A stretch of 39,712 nt of DNA from QHWK01 sp035315685 (GTDB taxonomy: Bacteria; Acidobacteriota; Vicinamibacteria; Vicinamibacterales; CAVVIG01): assembly GCA_035315685.1 (NCBI GenBank), contig DATFXR010000234.1:1-39712 (forward strand). The letters run 5' to 3'. Shown piece by piece: positions 22,916-33,943 of this stretch (its first letter is position 1; each line of letters opens with the position of its first letter). The translations under genes were made by a program, and so were the position numbers. The notes under the pieces are model-generated. The model was not told the origin of the DNA and did not search any database. It saw nothing but the letters and a program-made list of their open reading frames with translations.

Positions 22916-25900
22916 CAGGCGCGACCTTCCGATGGATGCAGCACGAACTTCTGGAGCGCGAGCGCGACCAGCGAGAGCGACACCGCGAGACCGACGAGTG
23001 AACCGACGCGGTACAGGCCGCCGAGCGATCCCATGTCGTACAGGAATGCCTTGAACGCCGTGATCGCGATCAACGCGACTGCGGTGACACGCGCCGGCTG
23101 GTTCCGCAGGTAGATGCCGCCGGTCAGCAGCAGCATGCCGAACGCCAGCCAGCCGATCGTATAGGTGAGGTCCTGGGCGAGCGTCACGCCAAAGCGGAAC
23201 GCGATTCCGGGGCCGGTGGCGTAGAAGTCGGCGATCTCGATGTTCAGGAGCAGGAACAGCAGGATCACCCCAGCCGCCGGCAGCAGCCGCGACGCGCGCG
23301 GCAGCGACAGGATCCGATCGTCGGTCGCGGCGAGCCACCACGCCGCCACGAACATCGCGGCCGCGCAGATCGCGTACGCATACAGATACCAGTTGAACAC
23401 CCGGAGGCCGCGCGGTTCGTAGACGAACACGGCCGGGTTCAGCGCCAGCCGCGCGAACCCGGCGGCGAGCAACGAGAACGACCAGTACAGCAACCCGCGG
23501 TGCGGCACGCGGCGATACACCCAGGCGAGCGCCGCGCCCTCGAGCGCCCAGCCGATCGTGATCCACTGATTGTGGAGCTGCAGCGGGATCGCGACGGTGA
23601 CGAACGCCAGCGACGCGCCGGCGACCAGCGCGAGCCGGCCGAGATCGCGCGATCCGCCGGCTTCGATGCGCAGCAGCTGGCGCAGCAGCAAAGCACTGAC
23701 CGCGCCTTCGAACACGGGGACGGCGCCGACGAACTGACCGTACCCGCCCTGCACGAGCGCCGTGCGCCCCGTGAAGAAGAACAGCACGCTGCCGGCAATC
23801 GCCGCGATGTACGGGTCGCGCGACGTCCGGGCGCGGCGTCCGAGCACGATCGGATAGGCAACGAAGACCGCGTAGAGCACGAACGCGATGGTGAAGGAGC
23901 CCGGCCAGTCCATCATGCGGAAGTGCTGCTCCCGCCACGCAGTCTCGACCCACCAGGCGGCGATGACCGCCGACGGAGCGACCCACTCCCATTGCGCAGA
24001 CCAGGCACTCGCGAATATCAACGCGACGTTTGCGGCCGCGACAACCGCCACGATCGCGGCCGGTATTGACCCGCCGGACGCCTCGCCGAGCGTCAGGTTC
24101 GCGATGAAGAGCGTGCAGATCGCGCCAGCCGCGGCGAACCGCCACGACCCGCGCATCTGCATCACCGCAAACCAGGCCAGCGCGTAGGCGGCAACGACCT
24201 CCGCGGCCACCACCAGGATCGGCCCCCGTGCGCCGTCCGCGACCAGCGAACATGCGAACACGACGATGGCCGCGGCCGCCACGCCCGCGCCGTGCAGCTC
24301 GCCCGAGCGCACCGCGAGCGACGTCGTCGTGAGCGCGAGCGTCATCACGGCGAGCGCGCCAAACAGCGGCCATGGCGGCACCGACCATTCGGGATCGATG
24401 GCGATCGCGAACAGGAACAGGTGGCCGATCAGGCCGAGGTACGTGCCCGGGCGGAATCCAAACCGCGACGGATCGGCCTCGCTCCGGCTGCGTGCCTGCC
24501 GGTGACTCCACGCGTGGCCGATCAGCATCGTCAACGTCAACATGACGAGGAACAGCAGCGACGGCAGGAGGCCGACCGCGGCGGCTGCGTTGCCCCACCA
24601 GATCGCGAGCACGAACCACGACAGGCCGCCACCGACGAGCGACAACGCAGGCAGTTCGCCCGAGGCGCTCTCGACGAAGAGCCCTGCGTTGAGGATGGCG
24701 AGCAGGAACGCGAGCCCCCACAACGCCGCCGCCGCGTGCGCGCCCTCGGCGAGATACAACAGCAGCAGCAGGCTGGCGATCAGGACCACGCCGCCGCCCC
24801 ACCGCGGCGTCATCGTCACGCGTGCGCGCCTGGCGGCGACCGGCGCGCCGATGTAGAGAATGCCGAAGGCCGCGTACACGCCGAGGGCGGCGCGCAGGTG
24901 ATCGACCGTGAGATGGGCCGCCGACCACGCAGCCTCAGACACGACCGCAAAGAACGCCGCCAGGTAGTACAGCGGGAACTCGCGGCGCGCGAACGCCTGC
25001 CACGTGATGACGCCGATCAGCGCGAGCATCGGCGCAAACAGGCGGAGCGGCGCGTCGGCCGCCGGCTCAATCCGCGCGATCGCGGTGAAGACGAACAGCA
25101 GCAACGGCGCGGCGTAGATCGCGCGCGCGGAGAGCCCCTCCAGCGGGCGGCCGATTCGTGCGGCCAGCGTCGGCGCAAGCGCGAAGAAGACGACGAAGGC
25201 CGAGGCGAACGCGATGACCATCGTCCAGGCGCCGTGCGCGTACGACACGGCAAGCCACGTCGCGAAGACGACGACCGTCGCGACGGCGCCGAACGCATGC
25301 GCCGAGGGCTCGCGCCGCCAAATCGAGAGGGCGAGCAGACCGGCGTTCACGATCAACAGGAATCCGAACAGGAGCGCCGGCTGTGCGCCATACGCGGGTA
25401 CTGCGGCAAGGTAGGCGGCAAAGACAAGCGGCATCACCGCCGGCCCAAGACCTGCGCGCGAGAGCATCGTGGTCTGTTCTGCCGATGCAGTCGGCGAGGT
25501 GAAGACAATCGACGCGAAGCCAATCAGCGAGAAGACGAGGAAGATGCCCATCGCGAGCGGCAACTGGCTCGCGGTGAGAAACGTGATCACCCAACCCCAC
25601 TGGTAGAACGTCGTGAAGGCGATGCTGAGGAGCGTCAGCAGCCGCCAGCGTCTCCGCGCGGCGACCCAGGCGAGGCCGATGTTGAGCAGCAGCAGGTAGG
25701 CGAACAGCGGCACCGGGCGGTTCTCACCGGTCGACAGCAGCATCGGCGTCGCGAAGCCGCCGAGCAACCCGAGCAGCGCGATGAACACCGAGTCGCGCCG
25801 GATGGACAGCAGCACGGCGACGGCGGTGACCAGCGCCAGCAGGCCGAAGGCAACCGCCGCCGGAATCAGCTGCCAGAGTGCGTGCGCTGCGAAGACCGTC

Positions 25901-26613
25901 GCGAAGAGAATTGCGATCGCGGCGGCGTCGAGAGCGTTCGCCGTGACCGGATACTTGCGTGCCGCGCGAAGCTCGCACACCACCAGCAGTCCGATGCCGA
26001 CGAGCACGCCAATCGCGACGCGAACCGGCGGCGCAAGCCATCCGTGATCGATGGAATAGCGCAGGAAGAACACCGCCGCCAGCACCAGCGCGACGCCCGC
26101 AACGGCCGAGAACATCTTCACGCCGACGACACGTTCCCAATCGAACGGCTGACGTGCGGGTGGCGGCGGAGGCGACGGCGGGGGTGGCGCGGGCGGTTCG
26201 ACCGGCGGTCGAGCAGCGACGGCCGGCGCGGCGGCGGCCGGTGCGACGGGCGCGGCCGGCGTCGCCGCGGGCCTGGCGGCGGGTGGCGGTGCTGGCGTTG
26301 GCGTCGCGACAACTGGCGGCGCAGCCGGGGCGATTGAAGGCGGCGCCGGTGCTGGCTGCTTCGAGACGACGGGAACCGGCGGCAGCGCCTGCGGAACGGG
26401 CGGACGCGGTTCGGCGGCCGGCGTCGGCGCCGCAGCCGGCGCCGCGTCTCGCATGCGCTTGGTGAGCGCCGCAATGGTCGCTTCCTGCCGCTGCGCCAAC
26501 TCCTCGAGCTCAGTGAGGCGCCGACGCAGATCTCCCGTTCGCACCCAGTTCACGATCGCGGCGACATACGGAAACGCCACGATCAGCAGAGCGAAGAGGG
26601 CCAGCACTTCCAT
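22915..26613 (-). CDS. DUF2339-family giant polytopic membrane protein
   Basis: 1232 residues from ATG 26613 (weak ribosome site; upstream readings run into the REP array). One N-terminal membrane helix (VLALFALLIVAFPYVAAIVNWV) is followed by a coiled-coil-like segment (RRLTELEELAQRQEATIAAL), a Pro/Ala-rich linker of about 100 residues, then the conserved entry FDWERVVGVKMFSAVAGVALVLA and more than two dozen membrane helices to the end. The family has no proven activity; the many-helix layout resembles transporters or glycan-handling membrane proteins. It forms an operon with DUF3999 downstream. Confidence 0.85.
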   Translation of the reverse strand: MEVLALFALLIVAFPYVAAIVNWVRTGDLRRRLTELEELAQRQEATIAALTKRMRDAAPAAAPTPAAEPRPPVPQALPPVPVVSKQPAPAPPSIAPAAPPVVATPTPAPPPAARPAATPAAPVAPAAAAPAVAARPPVEPPAPPPPSPPPPPARQPFDWERVVGVKMFSAVAGVALVLAAVFFLRYSIDHGWLAPPVRVAIGVLVGIGLLVVCELRAARKYPVTANALDAAAIAILFATVFAAHALWQLIPAAVAFGLLALVTAVAVLLSIRRDSVFIALLGLLGGFATPMLLSTGENRPVPLFAYLLLLNIGLAWVAARRRWRLLTLLSIAFTTFYQWGWVITFLTASQLPLAMGIFLVFSLIGFASIVFTSPTASAEQTTMLSRAGLGPAVMPLVFAAYLAAVPAYGAQPALLFGFLLIVNAGLLALSIWRREPSAHAFGAVATVVVFATWLAVSYAHGAWTMVIAFASAFVVFFALAPTLAARIGRPLEGLSARAIYAAPLLLFVFTAIARIEPAADAPLRLFAPMLALIGVITWQAFARREFPLYYLAAFFAVVSEAAWSAAHLTVDHLRAALGVYAAFGILYIGAPVAARRARVTMTPRWGGGVVLIASLLLLLYLAEGAHAAAALWGLAFLLAILNAGLFVESASGELPALSLVGGGLSWFVLAIWWGNAAAAVGLLPSLLFLVMLTLTMLIGHAWSHRQARSRSEADPSRFGFRPGTYLGLIGHLFLFAIAIDPEWSVPPWPLFGALAVMTLALTTTSLAVRSGELHGAGVAAAAIVVFACSLVADGARGPILVVAAEVVAAYALAWFAVMQMRGSWRFAAAGAICTLFIANLTLGEASGGSIPAAIVAVVAAANVALIFASAWSAQWEWVAPSAVIAAWWVETAWREQHFRMMDWPGSFTIAFVLYAVFVAYPIVLGRRARTSRDPYIAAIAGSVLFFFTGRTALVQGGYGQFVGAVPVFEGAVSALLLRQLLRIEAGGSRDLGRLALVAGASLAFVTVAIPLQLHNQWITIGWALEGAALAWVYRRVPHRGLLYWSFSLLAAGFARLALNPAVFVYEPRGLRVFNWYLYAYAICAAAMFVAAWWLAATDDRILSLPRASRLLPAAGVILLFLLLNIEIADFYATGPGIAFRFGVTLAQDLTYTIGWLAFGMLLLTGGIYLRNQPARVTAVALIAITAFKAFLYDMGSLGGLYRVGSLVGLAVSLSLVALALQKFVLHPSEGRA

Positions 26614-26721
26614 GACTAGAGCAGTGTCTACTCTGGCAGCGCCGCGCCGAGCCGTCGAGCGTGTCGCTGCCCGTTGCTGCGCGCAATGACGCGTCAATCG
26701 TGTGTAGATGTGACTGATCAC

Positions 26722-26925
26722 GGTCCGGCTGAAGCCGGACAGTACGGCGATGGTCCAGCTCAACGCCGGACACTACCGCGATGGTCCAGCTCAACGCCGG
26801 ACACTACGGCGATGGTCCGGCTCAACGCCGGACACTACCGCGACGGTCCGGCTGAACGCGGGACGGGTACCGTGATCGAGAGAGCCCGACGCAGCACGAT
26901 CGTAGTGTCCGGCTTTAGCCGGACC
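26722..26925. repeat. REP-like tandem array, five direct units plus one inverted unit
   Basis: Five head-to-tail units start at 26722, 26752, 26783, 26814 and 26845, with a period of 30-31 bp. Each has a GGTCC..GCCGGAC hairpin, then CACTAC/CAGTAC and a CGCGAT or GGCGAT link. A sixth unit in the opposite orientation, with a perfect GTCCGGCTTTAGCCGGAC core, lies at 26902-26925, 8 nt downstream of the sigma-54 regulator stop. Units are contiguous, with no unique spacers. The 319-nt gap 26614-26932 otherwise shows nothing recognisable. Confidence 0.85.
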
Positions 26926-26932
26926 GCCGCGG

Positions 26933-28293
<1,361 letters not shown>

Positions 28294-28297
<4 letters not shown>

Positions 28298-30087
28298 GCC
28301 GGCGCACCCGCCGCTCGGTCGCGCGGCGTGCGCGGCAGCTCGATGTGGAAGGTGGAACCACGGCCCGGCGCACTGTCCACCCAGACGCGGCCGGAGTGAT
28401 CGGCGACCACCGACTGCACGATCGCCAGGCCGAGGCCGGTGCCGTGCCGCTTGGTGGTGTAGTACGGCGTGAACAAGCGATCGCGCTCCTCTTCGGTGAG
28501 CCCTTCTCCAGTATCGCCGACGTCGATCCGGACGCCGGCGGCAACCGGCAGGGTGCGAATCGTCAGCTCGCCGCCGTTCGGCATGGCGTCAACGGCGTTC
28601 AACACCAGGTTCTGCATCACCCGTCCCAGCTGCTCATCGTCCGCCCGCACGATGCCGCACGCCGGGTCGAGGTCGAGCGTGATGCGGATCGACGGACGGT
28701 CGGCAGCCTCGATCTGCGGGCGAAGCAGCGTGACGATCTGCTCAGCGATCGCATTCGGCGACACGTCCTCGAAGACTGGCGCCGGCATCCGTGCGAAATC
28801 GCCGAAGCGTCCAACGACGAGGTTCAGGTTCCTGAAGCCGGTATCGAGCGTCGCCAGGCTCTCATCGAGGACTTCCTCGAACTCGTGCGGCGGCAGCGTG
28901 CGCGCCCGCCGGAGGTTGTCGAGCGTGATGCGGAGCGGAAACAACGGGTTCTTCAGCTCGTGCGCGAGGCGACGCGCCAGTTCACGCCAGGCGGCCACCC
29001 GCTCGACCTGGACCAGTCGATCGCGCTGATCGACGAGATGGGCGGCCATCGTGTCGAAGGCGCGGGCGAGCGCGTCGATCTCGGGCGCGGCGTTCACCTC
29101 GCCCACGCGCGTGTCCCAGTCGCCGCTGGCGATCCGATCGGCTGCCACCGCCACCTCTTCGACCGGACGCGTGACTTGCGTGGCCGCCGCATAGCTGAGC
29201 GCCGCGCCCACGATCAGCCCGGCCACGCCGAAGCCGATGCCGCTCCAGCGGATGCGCGAGAGCAGCGCGCCGAGCTCGCGGCCGGAGCTGGCGAGCAGCA
29301 GCACGCCAAGCACCTGTCCGCGCGCGCCGGTCAGCGGGATCGCCGAGACGAGCTCGGAACCGTCGGGCGATTCGACGGTGTCGCTCGTCTCCTGCCCGGT
29401 CTGACGCACACGCGCGATCAGCGGCTCGAGCTGCGCCGATGGTGGCGCGTTCCCGGATGCATCCACGAGCTGCTGCCGGGAGACTTCCGGCTCGACGTTG
29501 CGGTACAAGAACGCGCGCATCCCGTCCGGCAGCCGCAGCGCGCGCAGGAATTCCCGATCGAGGCGCTGGCCGCCGCCGATGTACAAGGATGCCGCGCCTG
29601 TCGGCACCCGCCTCACGGCGACGAGCGCCAGCGCCGTTTCGTGCGGCAGTTCGATCGGCTGCAGAAACGCAGCCGAGCCGGCGTGGGGCGGCGTCGCCCA
29701 CCCGTGGCGATAGCCGAAGCGCGCCGGCCACTCCGCCGACGAGATGATCGTTCCGTCGGCGGCCACGAGATCGACGAAGTCGAGCCCTTGTGCAGCGGCC
29801 ATCGACACCGCGTCGCCGGCAAACGGCGCGGGATCGCCGTGCCTGGCGAGGTCGATCGCGGTGCGCTGCGCCGCATCGCTCGCCGCCAGCCGATCGATCC
29901 GGCGTGCGACGTCGTCGCCCTCCAGCGAAAACTCCCGGCGGAATTGCGCGATGAGAGCGCCCGTCCGTTGGCGGTCGAGGGCCTCGAACGATCGCCGCGC
30001 CGCGGCGGAAATGGTGATCGTGACCAGCGTCACGGAGACGGCGACCACCAGACCCACGAGCGCGAACAACCGCGCGCGCAGCGTCAC
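28294..30087 (-). CDS. NtrY-like membrane sensor histidine kinase
   Basis: 597 residues from GTG 30087, overlapping the solute-binding protein stop as GTGA. First membrane helix at about 6-28, an extracytoplasmic sensor domain of about 230 residues, a second helix near 270-290 (IGFGVAGLIVGAALSYAAA), HAMP (TRPVEEVAVAADRIASGDWDTRV), HisKA with phospho-acceptor His in RLAHELKNPLFPLRITL, and HATPase with NLVLNAVDAMPNGG, DTGEGL, and the TGLGLAIVQS box. It phosphorylates the response regulator encoded immediately downstream. The sensor region has no recognised domain. Its gene overlaps that of a solute-binding protein, suggesting that a bound solute could be the signal. Confidence 0.92.
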
Positions 30088-31490
30088 GGCTGTCCGCCCT
30101 GCAGCCAGAGATCGGCGAGATCCCACCCGCCGATCGCGCGAGCGACCGGATGCAGCGACGTGCCGACGCGCTCGCTCACGCCGTACAACTCCGCAACGTG
30201 AACAACCGGAACGACGATGAAGCGATCGAGGAGCGACTGCTCGGCCCGGTACGTGGCGTCGAGCGCCGGTCCACTCGGCAGGTTGACGGCGGGCCAGCCG
30301 CGCACGGAGAGCCGCCCCGCCGCCTCTGCGAACGCGCGGTCGGCCGTCGTTGCCGGCACCGTCACGCGGACCAGCCGTGCATCGGCGCGCGGTGCGAGAC
30401 CGGCGGGCGCCTGCACCTTCACGACGAAGCCTGCCTCGCGCGCGTCGACCGCCAGCCGTTCGGCGATCGCCTGCGTCACGACGTCAGCGGGATCGACTCG
30501 CAGGAGAATCGTCCGCTGATCGATCGGCAGCGCAGCGATTGCGGACGCTGGCAGCGCCGGGCCATCGGCCGATGCAACGACCCGCGCGTACGCAGATACC
30601 CAGTCCGGCAGGATCGTGCGCGCAGGGGCCGCCTCGCTCTGCAGCACGACGGCACAGATCGCGTCGCGATTGATCGTGGCGGCCAGCGTGCGCCGCCAGG
30701 CGATCGCCGAATCAGCCGCGCGCTGCTGCTCGAAGATCAACGCGACGAGCTCCAGCGGGCGCGATGCCTCGACACGCAGACTGCGTCGTGTGAGCCGGCG
30801 GACGTCGGTCGCCCGCACGGTGATGACGTCGGCGCGGCCTCCCTCGAGATCGGTCACCTGGGTGTCGAGGTTGCGGCCCATCTCGATCTCCACCGCATCG
30901 ACGAACGGACGAGCACGCCAGTACGGCTCATGGGCCTTGAGCAGGAAGCTGGACGGCTCGACGTGATCGATGCGGAATGGCCCGCTGCCAATCAACCGGC
31001 CGCCCGCGGCCCGAACCACGATCGCATGCCGGCCGTCCGCGAGCAGCCACGGCAGATCCGGCGTCGGCTCGCTCGTGTCGATCGTGAGCGAATCGCCGTC
31101 GGGGTTCACCTTCCACGCCGGCTCACGTTGCCGGATCGCCGCGGCCGCCTGCCAGGGTTCGAGCGTCGTGCGATCGTGCAGCACCACACCGCTCCGCATA
31201 CGAAACTGCCAGTGAGTGCCACGAGCGTCGGATTGCCAGGAACTGGCGAGCTCTGCGCGCAGGCCGTCGGGCTCGATCGCCGTGAGTGATTCGAACACGA
31301 GCGGCGCGATGCGAGCGCGCGCGGCGCTCTGCTTCAGGTCGGCGGGCGTTGATGCGGGATCGAGGCTGCTGACCACCGCTTCGACGTCGGCACGAAGCGT
31401 CCCGCCATATTGCGGCCGTGCGGCGCCGAGCGCCCCGGCAGCGGCGAGCACGCTAGCGAGCGCAAGACAGCTCGATCTGAAAGGCTTCAT
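30084..31490 (-). CDS. Family-5 (DppA-like) extracytoplasmic solute-binding protein
   Basis: 468 residues, ATG 31490 with AGGACGG just upstream. Signal peptide MKPFRSSCLALASVLAAAGALGA. SBP_bac_5 landmarks: YGGTLRADVEAVVSSLDP at the start, LVFESLTAIEPDGLRAELASSW, IGSGPFRI and EPYWRARPFVDAVEIEM, and AWRRTLAATINRDAI. Such proteins bind peptides, nickel or other solutes in the periplasm, usually for an ABC importer. No permease or ATPase lies next to it; instead it overlaps a sensor kinase by 4 nt, so a sensing role is likely. At 468 residues it is somewhat shorter than typical members. Its 5' end overlaps the upstream gene by 38 nt. Confidence 0.82.
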   Translation of the reverse strand: MKPFRSSCLALASVLAAAGALGAARPQYGGTLRADVEAVVSSLDPASTPADLKQSAARARIAPLVFESLTAIEPDGLRAELASSWQSDARGTHWQFRMRSGVVLHDRTTLEPWQAAAAIRQREPAWKVNPDGDSLTIDTSEPTPDLPWLLADGRHAIVVRAAGGRLIGSGPFRIDHVEPSSFLLKAHEPYWRARPFVDAVEIEMGRNLDTQVTDLEGGRADVITVRATDVRRLTRRSLRVEASRPLELVALIFEQQRAADSAIAWRRTLAATINRDAICAVVLQSEAAPARTILPDWVSAYARVVASADGPALPASAIAALPIDQRTILLRVDPADVVTQAIAERLAVDAREAGFVVKVQAPAGLAPRADARLVRVTVPATTADRAFAEAAGRLSVRGWPAVNLPSGPALDATYRAEQSLLDRFIVVPVVHVAELYGVSERVGTSLHPVARAIGGWDLADLWLQGGQP

Positions 31491-32625
31491 ACCGTCCTGC
31501 GTTGAAATCGTGAACGATGGCGGTTGCCGGCCCGCCGCCCACCGCGCTCCAGAGCGAGGTCAGCGCACCAGGCAAGACCACGACCGACGGCAGTGGCACC
31601 AGCCGGGTATCGACGACGCGGAAGAGCCGCAACGTGTCGGCGTTCGTTTCGGACGCACGCCCCTCGAGTGCGACATGCGGCGTGTCGGCGCAGCTGTCGA
31701 GAAACCCGGCCGCGTGATCGGCGGTCTCGCCTCGTGCCGCCGTACGGCGCCCGTTATCGACGAACGTCAGCACGCTCCGCTCGGACACCAGCAGGACGCG
31801 GCCCCGGTCGAGCGGCGCGACCTCGTAAAAGACGAACCCGTCTGACGTCGAGAACGCGTTGCGGCTGGGCGCGATGCCGCTGTTGTCGAGGCCGATCGGC
31901 CACGGCTCGATCTCGTCGGCGCACACGAGCGTGAACGGATTGACGGTCCCGCGGCAGGTCACACCGGGAAGAAACGCCTCGAACGTCTGGCCGGCGACGC
32001 GCAGCCGGCCGCGCAGATCGCGCGGCCATACGCGCGCGGCGGTGATCGGCTTCGACGCCACCGGCCGGCCGCCGAGGTTCGCGGCGGTTGCGCCGGAGAC
32101 GAGGGTGACCGATTCGGACGAGAGAACGAGCAGCTGATCGCCGACGGCAGCGACGTCCAGCATCGGGCGGCGCTGGGTGTAGATCGGCCGCAGCTCGATG
32201 GCGACGATCGTATCAGCGTCCGTGTCGGCGGCCGCGCGTGGCCGCGTGGTCATGACGACGCGACGGGCGTCGCCTCGACCAATCTCCGCCGCACAGACAC
32301 GCTCGCGCAGGTTCATCGAGCACGCCGCGGCCACCGGCGTCGCATCGCCGTTGTCACTGATGCGGACGCCACGCGCTGACAGGAGGCGTTCCACTTCGGC
32401 CTGTACGCGCGCCTGATCCGGCGCGAAGGTGAGTCGCACGGAGCCGCCAGGACCGAGCGCGCCGGCAATCGATGCAGCGAACTCGGCTGCGAGATCCACG
32501 AACGGTGCGGGCTGCTGCGCCGAGGCGGGCATCGAAACCGTGGTGAGCGCGAGCGTCGCCAGCGTCAGTCGCGGCCACCACTCGCGGCCGTGGAAGCCCA
32601 CGGCCGCGAATGATAGCACCGTCAC
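31453..32625 (-). CDS. Secreted protein of unknown function
   Basis: 390 residues from GTG 32625, one base after the SPFH stop; GTG 32601 gives a tighter signal peptide (MGFHGREWWPRLTLATLALTTVSMPASA) and is almost as likely. After the signal cleavage near AQQ, an N-terminal part (VDLAAEFAASIAGALGPGGSVRLTF) resembles the CsgG/TolB-like 'rapid lookup' fold with FAPDQARVQAEVERLLSARGVRI. The rest is beta-rich with repeated strands (VGDQLLVLSSESVTLVSG, DRGRVLLVSERSVLTFVDNG), suggesting a beta-propeller. No catalytic motif was recognised. Its place between SPFH and solute-binding protein genes suggests an extracytoplasmic accessory to the same system. Confidence 0.65.
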   Translation of the reverse strand: MTVLSFAAVGFHGREWWPRLTLATLALTTVSMPASAQQPAPFVDLAAEFAASIAGALGPGGSVRLTFAPDQARVQAEVERLLSARGVRISDNGDATPVAAACSMNLRERVCAAEIGRGDARRVVMTTRPRAAADTDADTIVAIELRPIYTQRRPMLDVAAVGDQLLVLSSESVTLVSGATAANLGGRPVASKPITAARVWPRDLRGRLRVAGQTFEAFLPGVTCRGTVNPFTLVCADEIEPWPIGLDNSGIAPSRNAFSTSDGFVFYEVAPLDRGRVLLVSERSVLTFVDNGRRTAARGETADHAAGFLDSCADTPHVALEGRASETNADTLRLFRVVDTRLVPLPSVVVLPGALTSLWSAVGGGPATAIVHDFNAGRYEAFQIELSCAR

Positions 32626-32626
32626 G

Positions 32627-33874
32627 TCAGTGCCGCTGTGCACCGAGGCCGCCAATCGGCGTGGTTTTCAGCACGTCGTTCGTGAAGAAGAACTTGCCGT
32701 CCATCGGCACCATCATGATCTGCACTTTGTCCGAGAGGCGCTCGGCAACGATCTTCTGAATCAGCAGCGGGTTCTCCTTCAGCACCTCGGCCTCTGATTT
32801 CATCCGCTCCGCGTCGGCGACCGCCATCAGGCGCACCCGCTGTGCGTCGGCCTGCGCGAGAAGATTCCGTTTCTCGAGCTCCGCCTTGCTGTCGATCACT
32901 TTCGCGGCCGCCGCTGCCTCCGCATTCTTGACCGTCGCCTCTTTGCGGGCTTCGGCTTCGAGGCGGCTCTGTTGAATCTGCTTCTCCTTCAGCGGCAGCG
33001 TGTGCTGCATCGCGTCGGCCTGAGCTTTTGCGTCGAGCACCGTAATCTGGGCGCGCCCTTCCGCCTCCTTCACGTGCCGCGCCTTCAACGCCTCCGCTTC
33101 GAGCTCCGCCGTGCGCACGAGCTTCTGTTTCACCTCGACCTCGATCGACAGCCGATCGTTCTCCTGCGCCTTCAGCAGCAGGCCTTCGAGGCCCTTCGCA
33201 TACTCGGGCGGCAGCGACACGTCGCGCAGCATCACCTCCTTGATGATGATGCCATCGGGCGCGAGCCGCGCGGTGATGGCCTCGGCCGCTGTCCGCCGGA
33301 CCTCTTCACGCTTCGCCGAGAACACATCGCGAATCAGGTAGCCGGAGATCGTCTGACGGAACGCGTTCGCGACGACCGGCGGCATGATCTCGGTCTCGAC
33401 CGGCCGCGGCAGGCTGCTCTCGACGTACGACAGGCGCCGGGGATCCAGCTGATAACGCACCGAGACGCCGAGACCGAGCGGCAGTCCCTCCCTGCTGTAC
33501 ACCTTCAGCACGGGCGTTTGATCCTTCGATGCCTCGCCGGGATTGGTCGCGAAGACCTGATCGCGGATGTTGAACAGTTCGGCGCGATGCACCAACGGCA
33601 TGATGAAGTGGGTCCCCGGATACAGCGTGCCGGATAACGTGCCCGAGAGCTGACTCACCCGGATGGCGCCCATGCCGCTCGGCACGACGAGAATGCTGAG
33701 CGCCGGCAACATCGCCACGCACGCGTACACGGCGAGACGCGCCGCCGCGCGCCAGCGGACCACGATCGGCTGCGCTGCACGCAACGCTGTGACGCTGTCG
33801 ATCGCGATCACCGAGACAGCACCGCCGAACAACCCGACTCCCACTGCCATCAGCACGTACTTCACGAACAACAT
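32627..33874 (-). CDS. SPFH/band 7 (prohibitin-like) membrane protein
   Basis: 415 residues from ATG 33874, with GGAGG 8 nt upstream; the longer open frame has no support. Two N-terminal hydrophobic segments (YVLMAVGVGLFGGAVSVIAI and LAVYACVAMLPALSILVV) lead into the SPFH domain (about 75-250): GAIRVSQLSGTLSGTLYPG, VYSREGLPLGLGVSVRYQL, and IIIKEVMLRDVSLP. A long Ala/Glu/Lys-rich coiled coil follows (about 245-375), typical of prohibitin/stomatin-type ring assemblies. Such proteins organise membrane microdomains and scaffold proteases or signalling complexes. It is the first gene of the five-gene operon that ends in a kinase and a sigma-54 activator. Confidence 0.88.
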   Translation of the reverse strand: MLFVKYVLMAVGVGLFGGAVSVIAIDSVTALRAAQPIVVRWRAAARLAVYACVAMLPALSILVVPSGMGAIRVSQLSGTLSGTLYPGTHFIMPLVHRAELFNIRDQVFATNPGEASKDQTPVLKVYSREGLPLGLGVSVRYQLDPRRLSYVESSLPRPVETEIMPPVVANAFRQTISGYLIRDVFSAKREEVRRTAAEAITARLAPDGIIIKEVMLRDVSLPPEYAKGLEGLLLKAQENDRLSIEVEVKQKLVRTAELEAEALKARHVKEAEGRAQITVLDAKAQADAMQHTLPLKEKQIQQSRLEAEARKEATVKNAEAAAAAKVIDSKAELEKRNLLAQADAQRVRLMAVADAERMKSEAEVLKENPLLIQKIVAERLSDKVQIMMVPMDGKFFFTNDVLKTTPIGGLGAQRH

Positions 33875-33943
33875 GGTGTTTTCCTCCGCTCCGGCTCGCG
33901 CCACCGATGACGGTTCGGCGATCGAGGAGCCGAACACACGACG

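Noticed and set aside
22915..24928. Upstream extension of the DUF3999 frame into DUF2339
   Set aside because: The extension is Arg/Ala-rich shadow of DUF2339; ATG 22915 with a signal peptide and stop/start overlap is the better start.
24292..26337. Long plus-strand open frame opposite DUF2339 (about 680 codons)
   Set aside because: Arg/Glu/Gln-rich translation without domains or ribosome site; it is a shadow of the high-GC codon bias in the real minus-strand gene.
26722..26925. CRISPR-like array
   Set aside because: Units are contiguous at 30-31 bp with no unique spacers, each is a hairpin with a GTAG-type foot, and no cas genes are present; this fits a REP-like tandem array.
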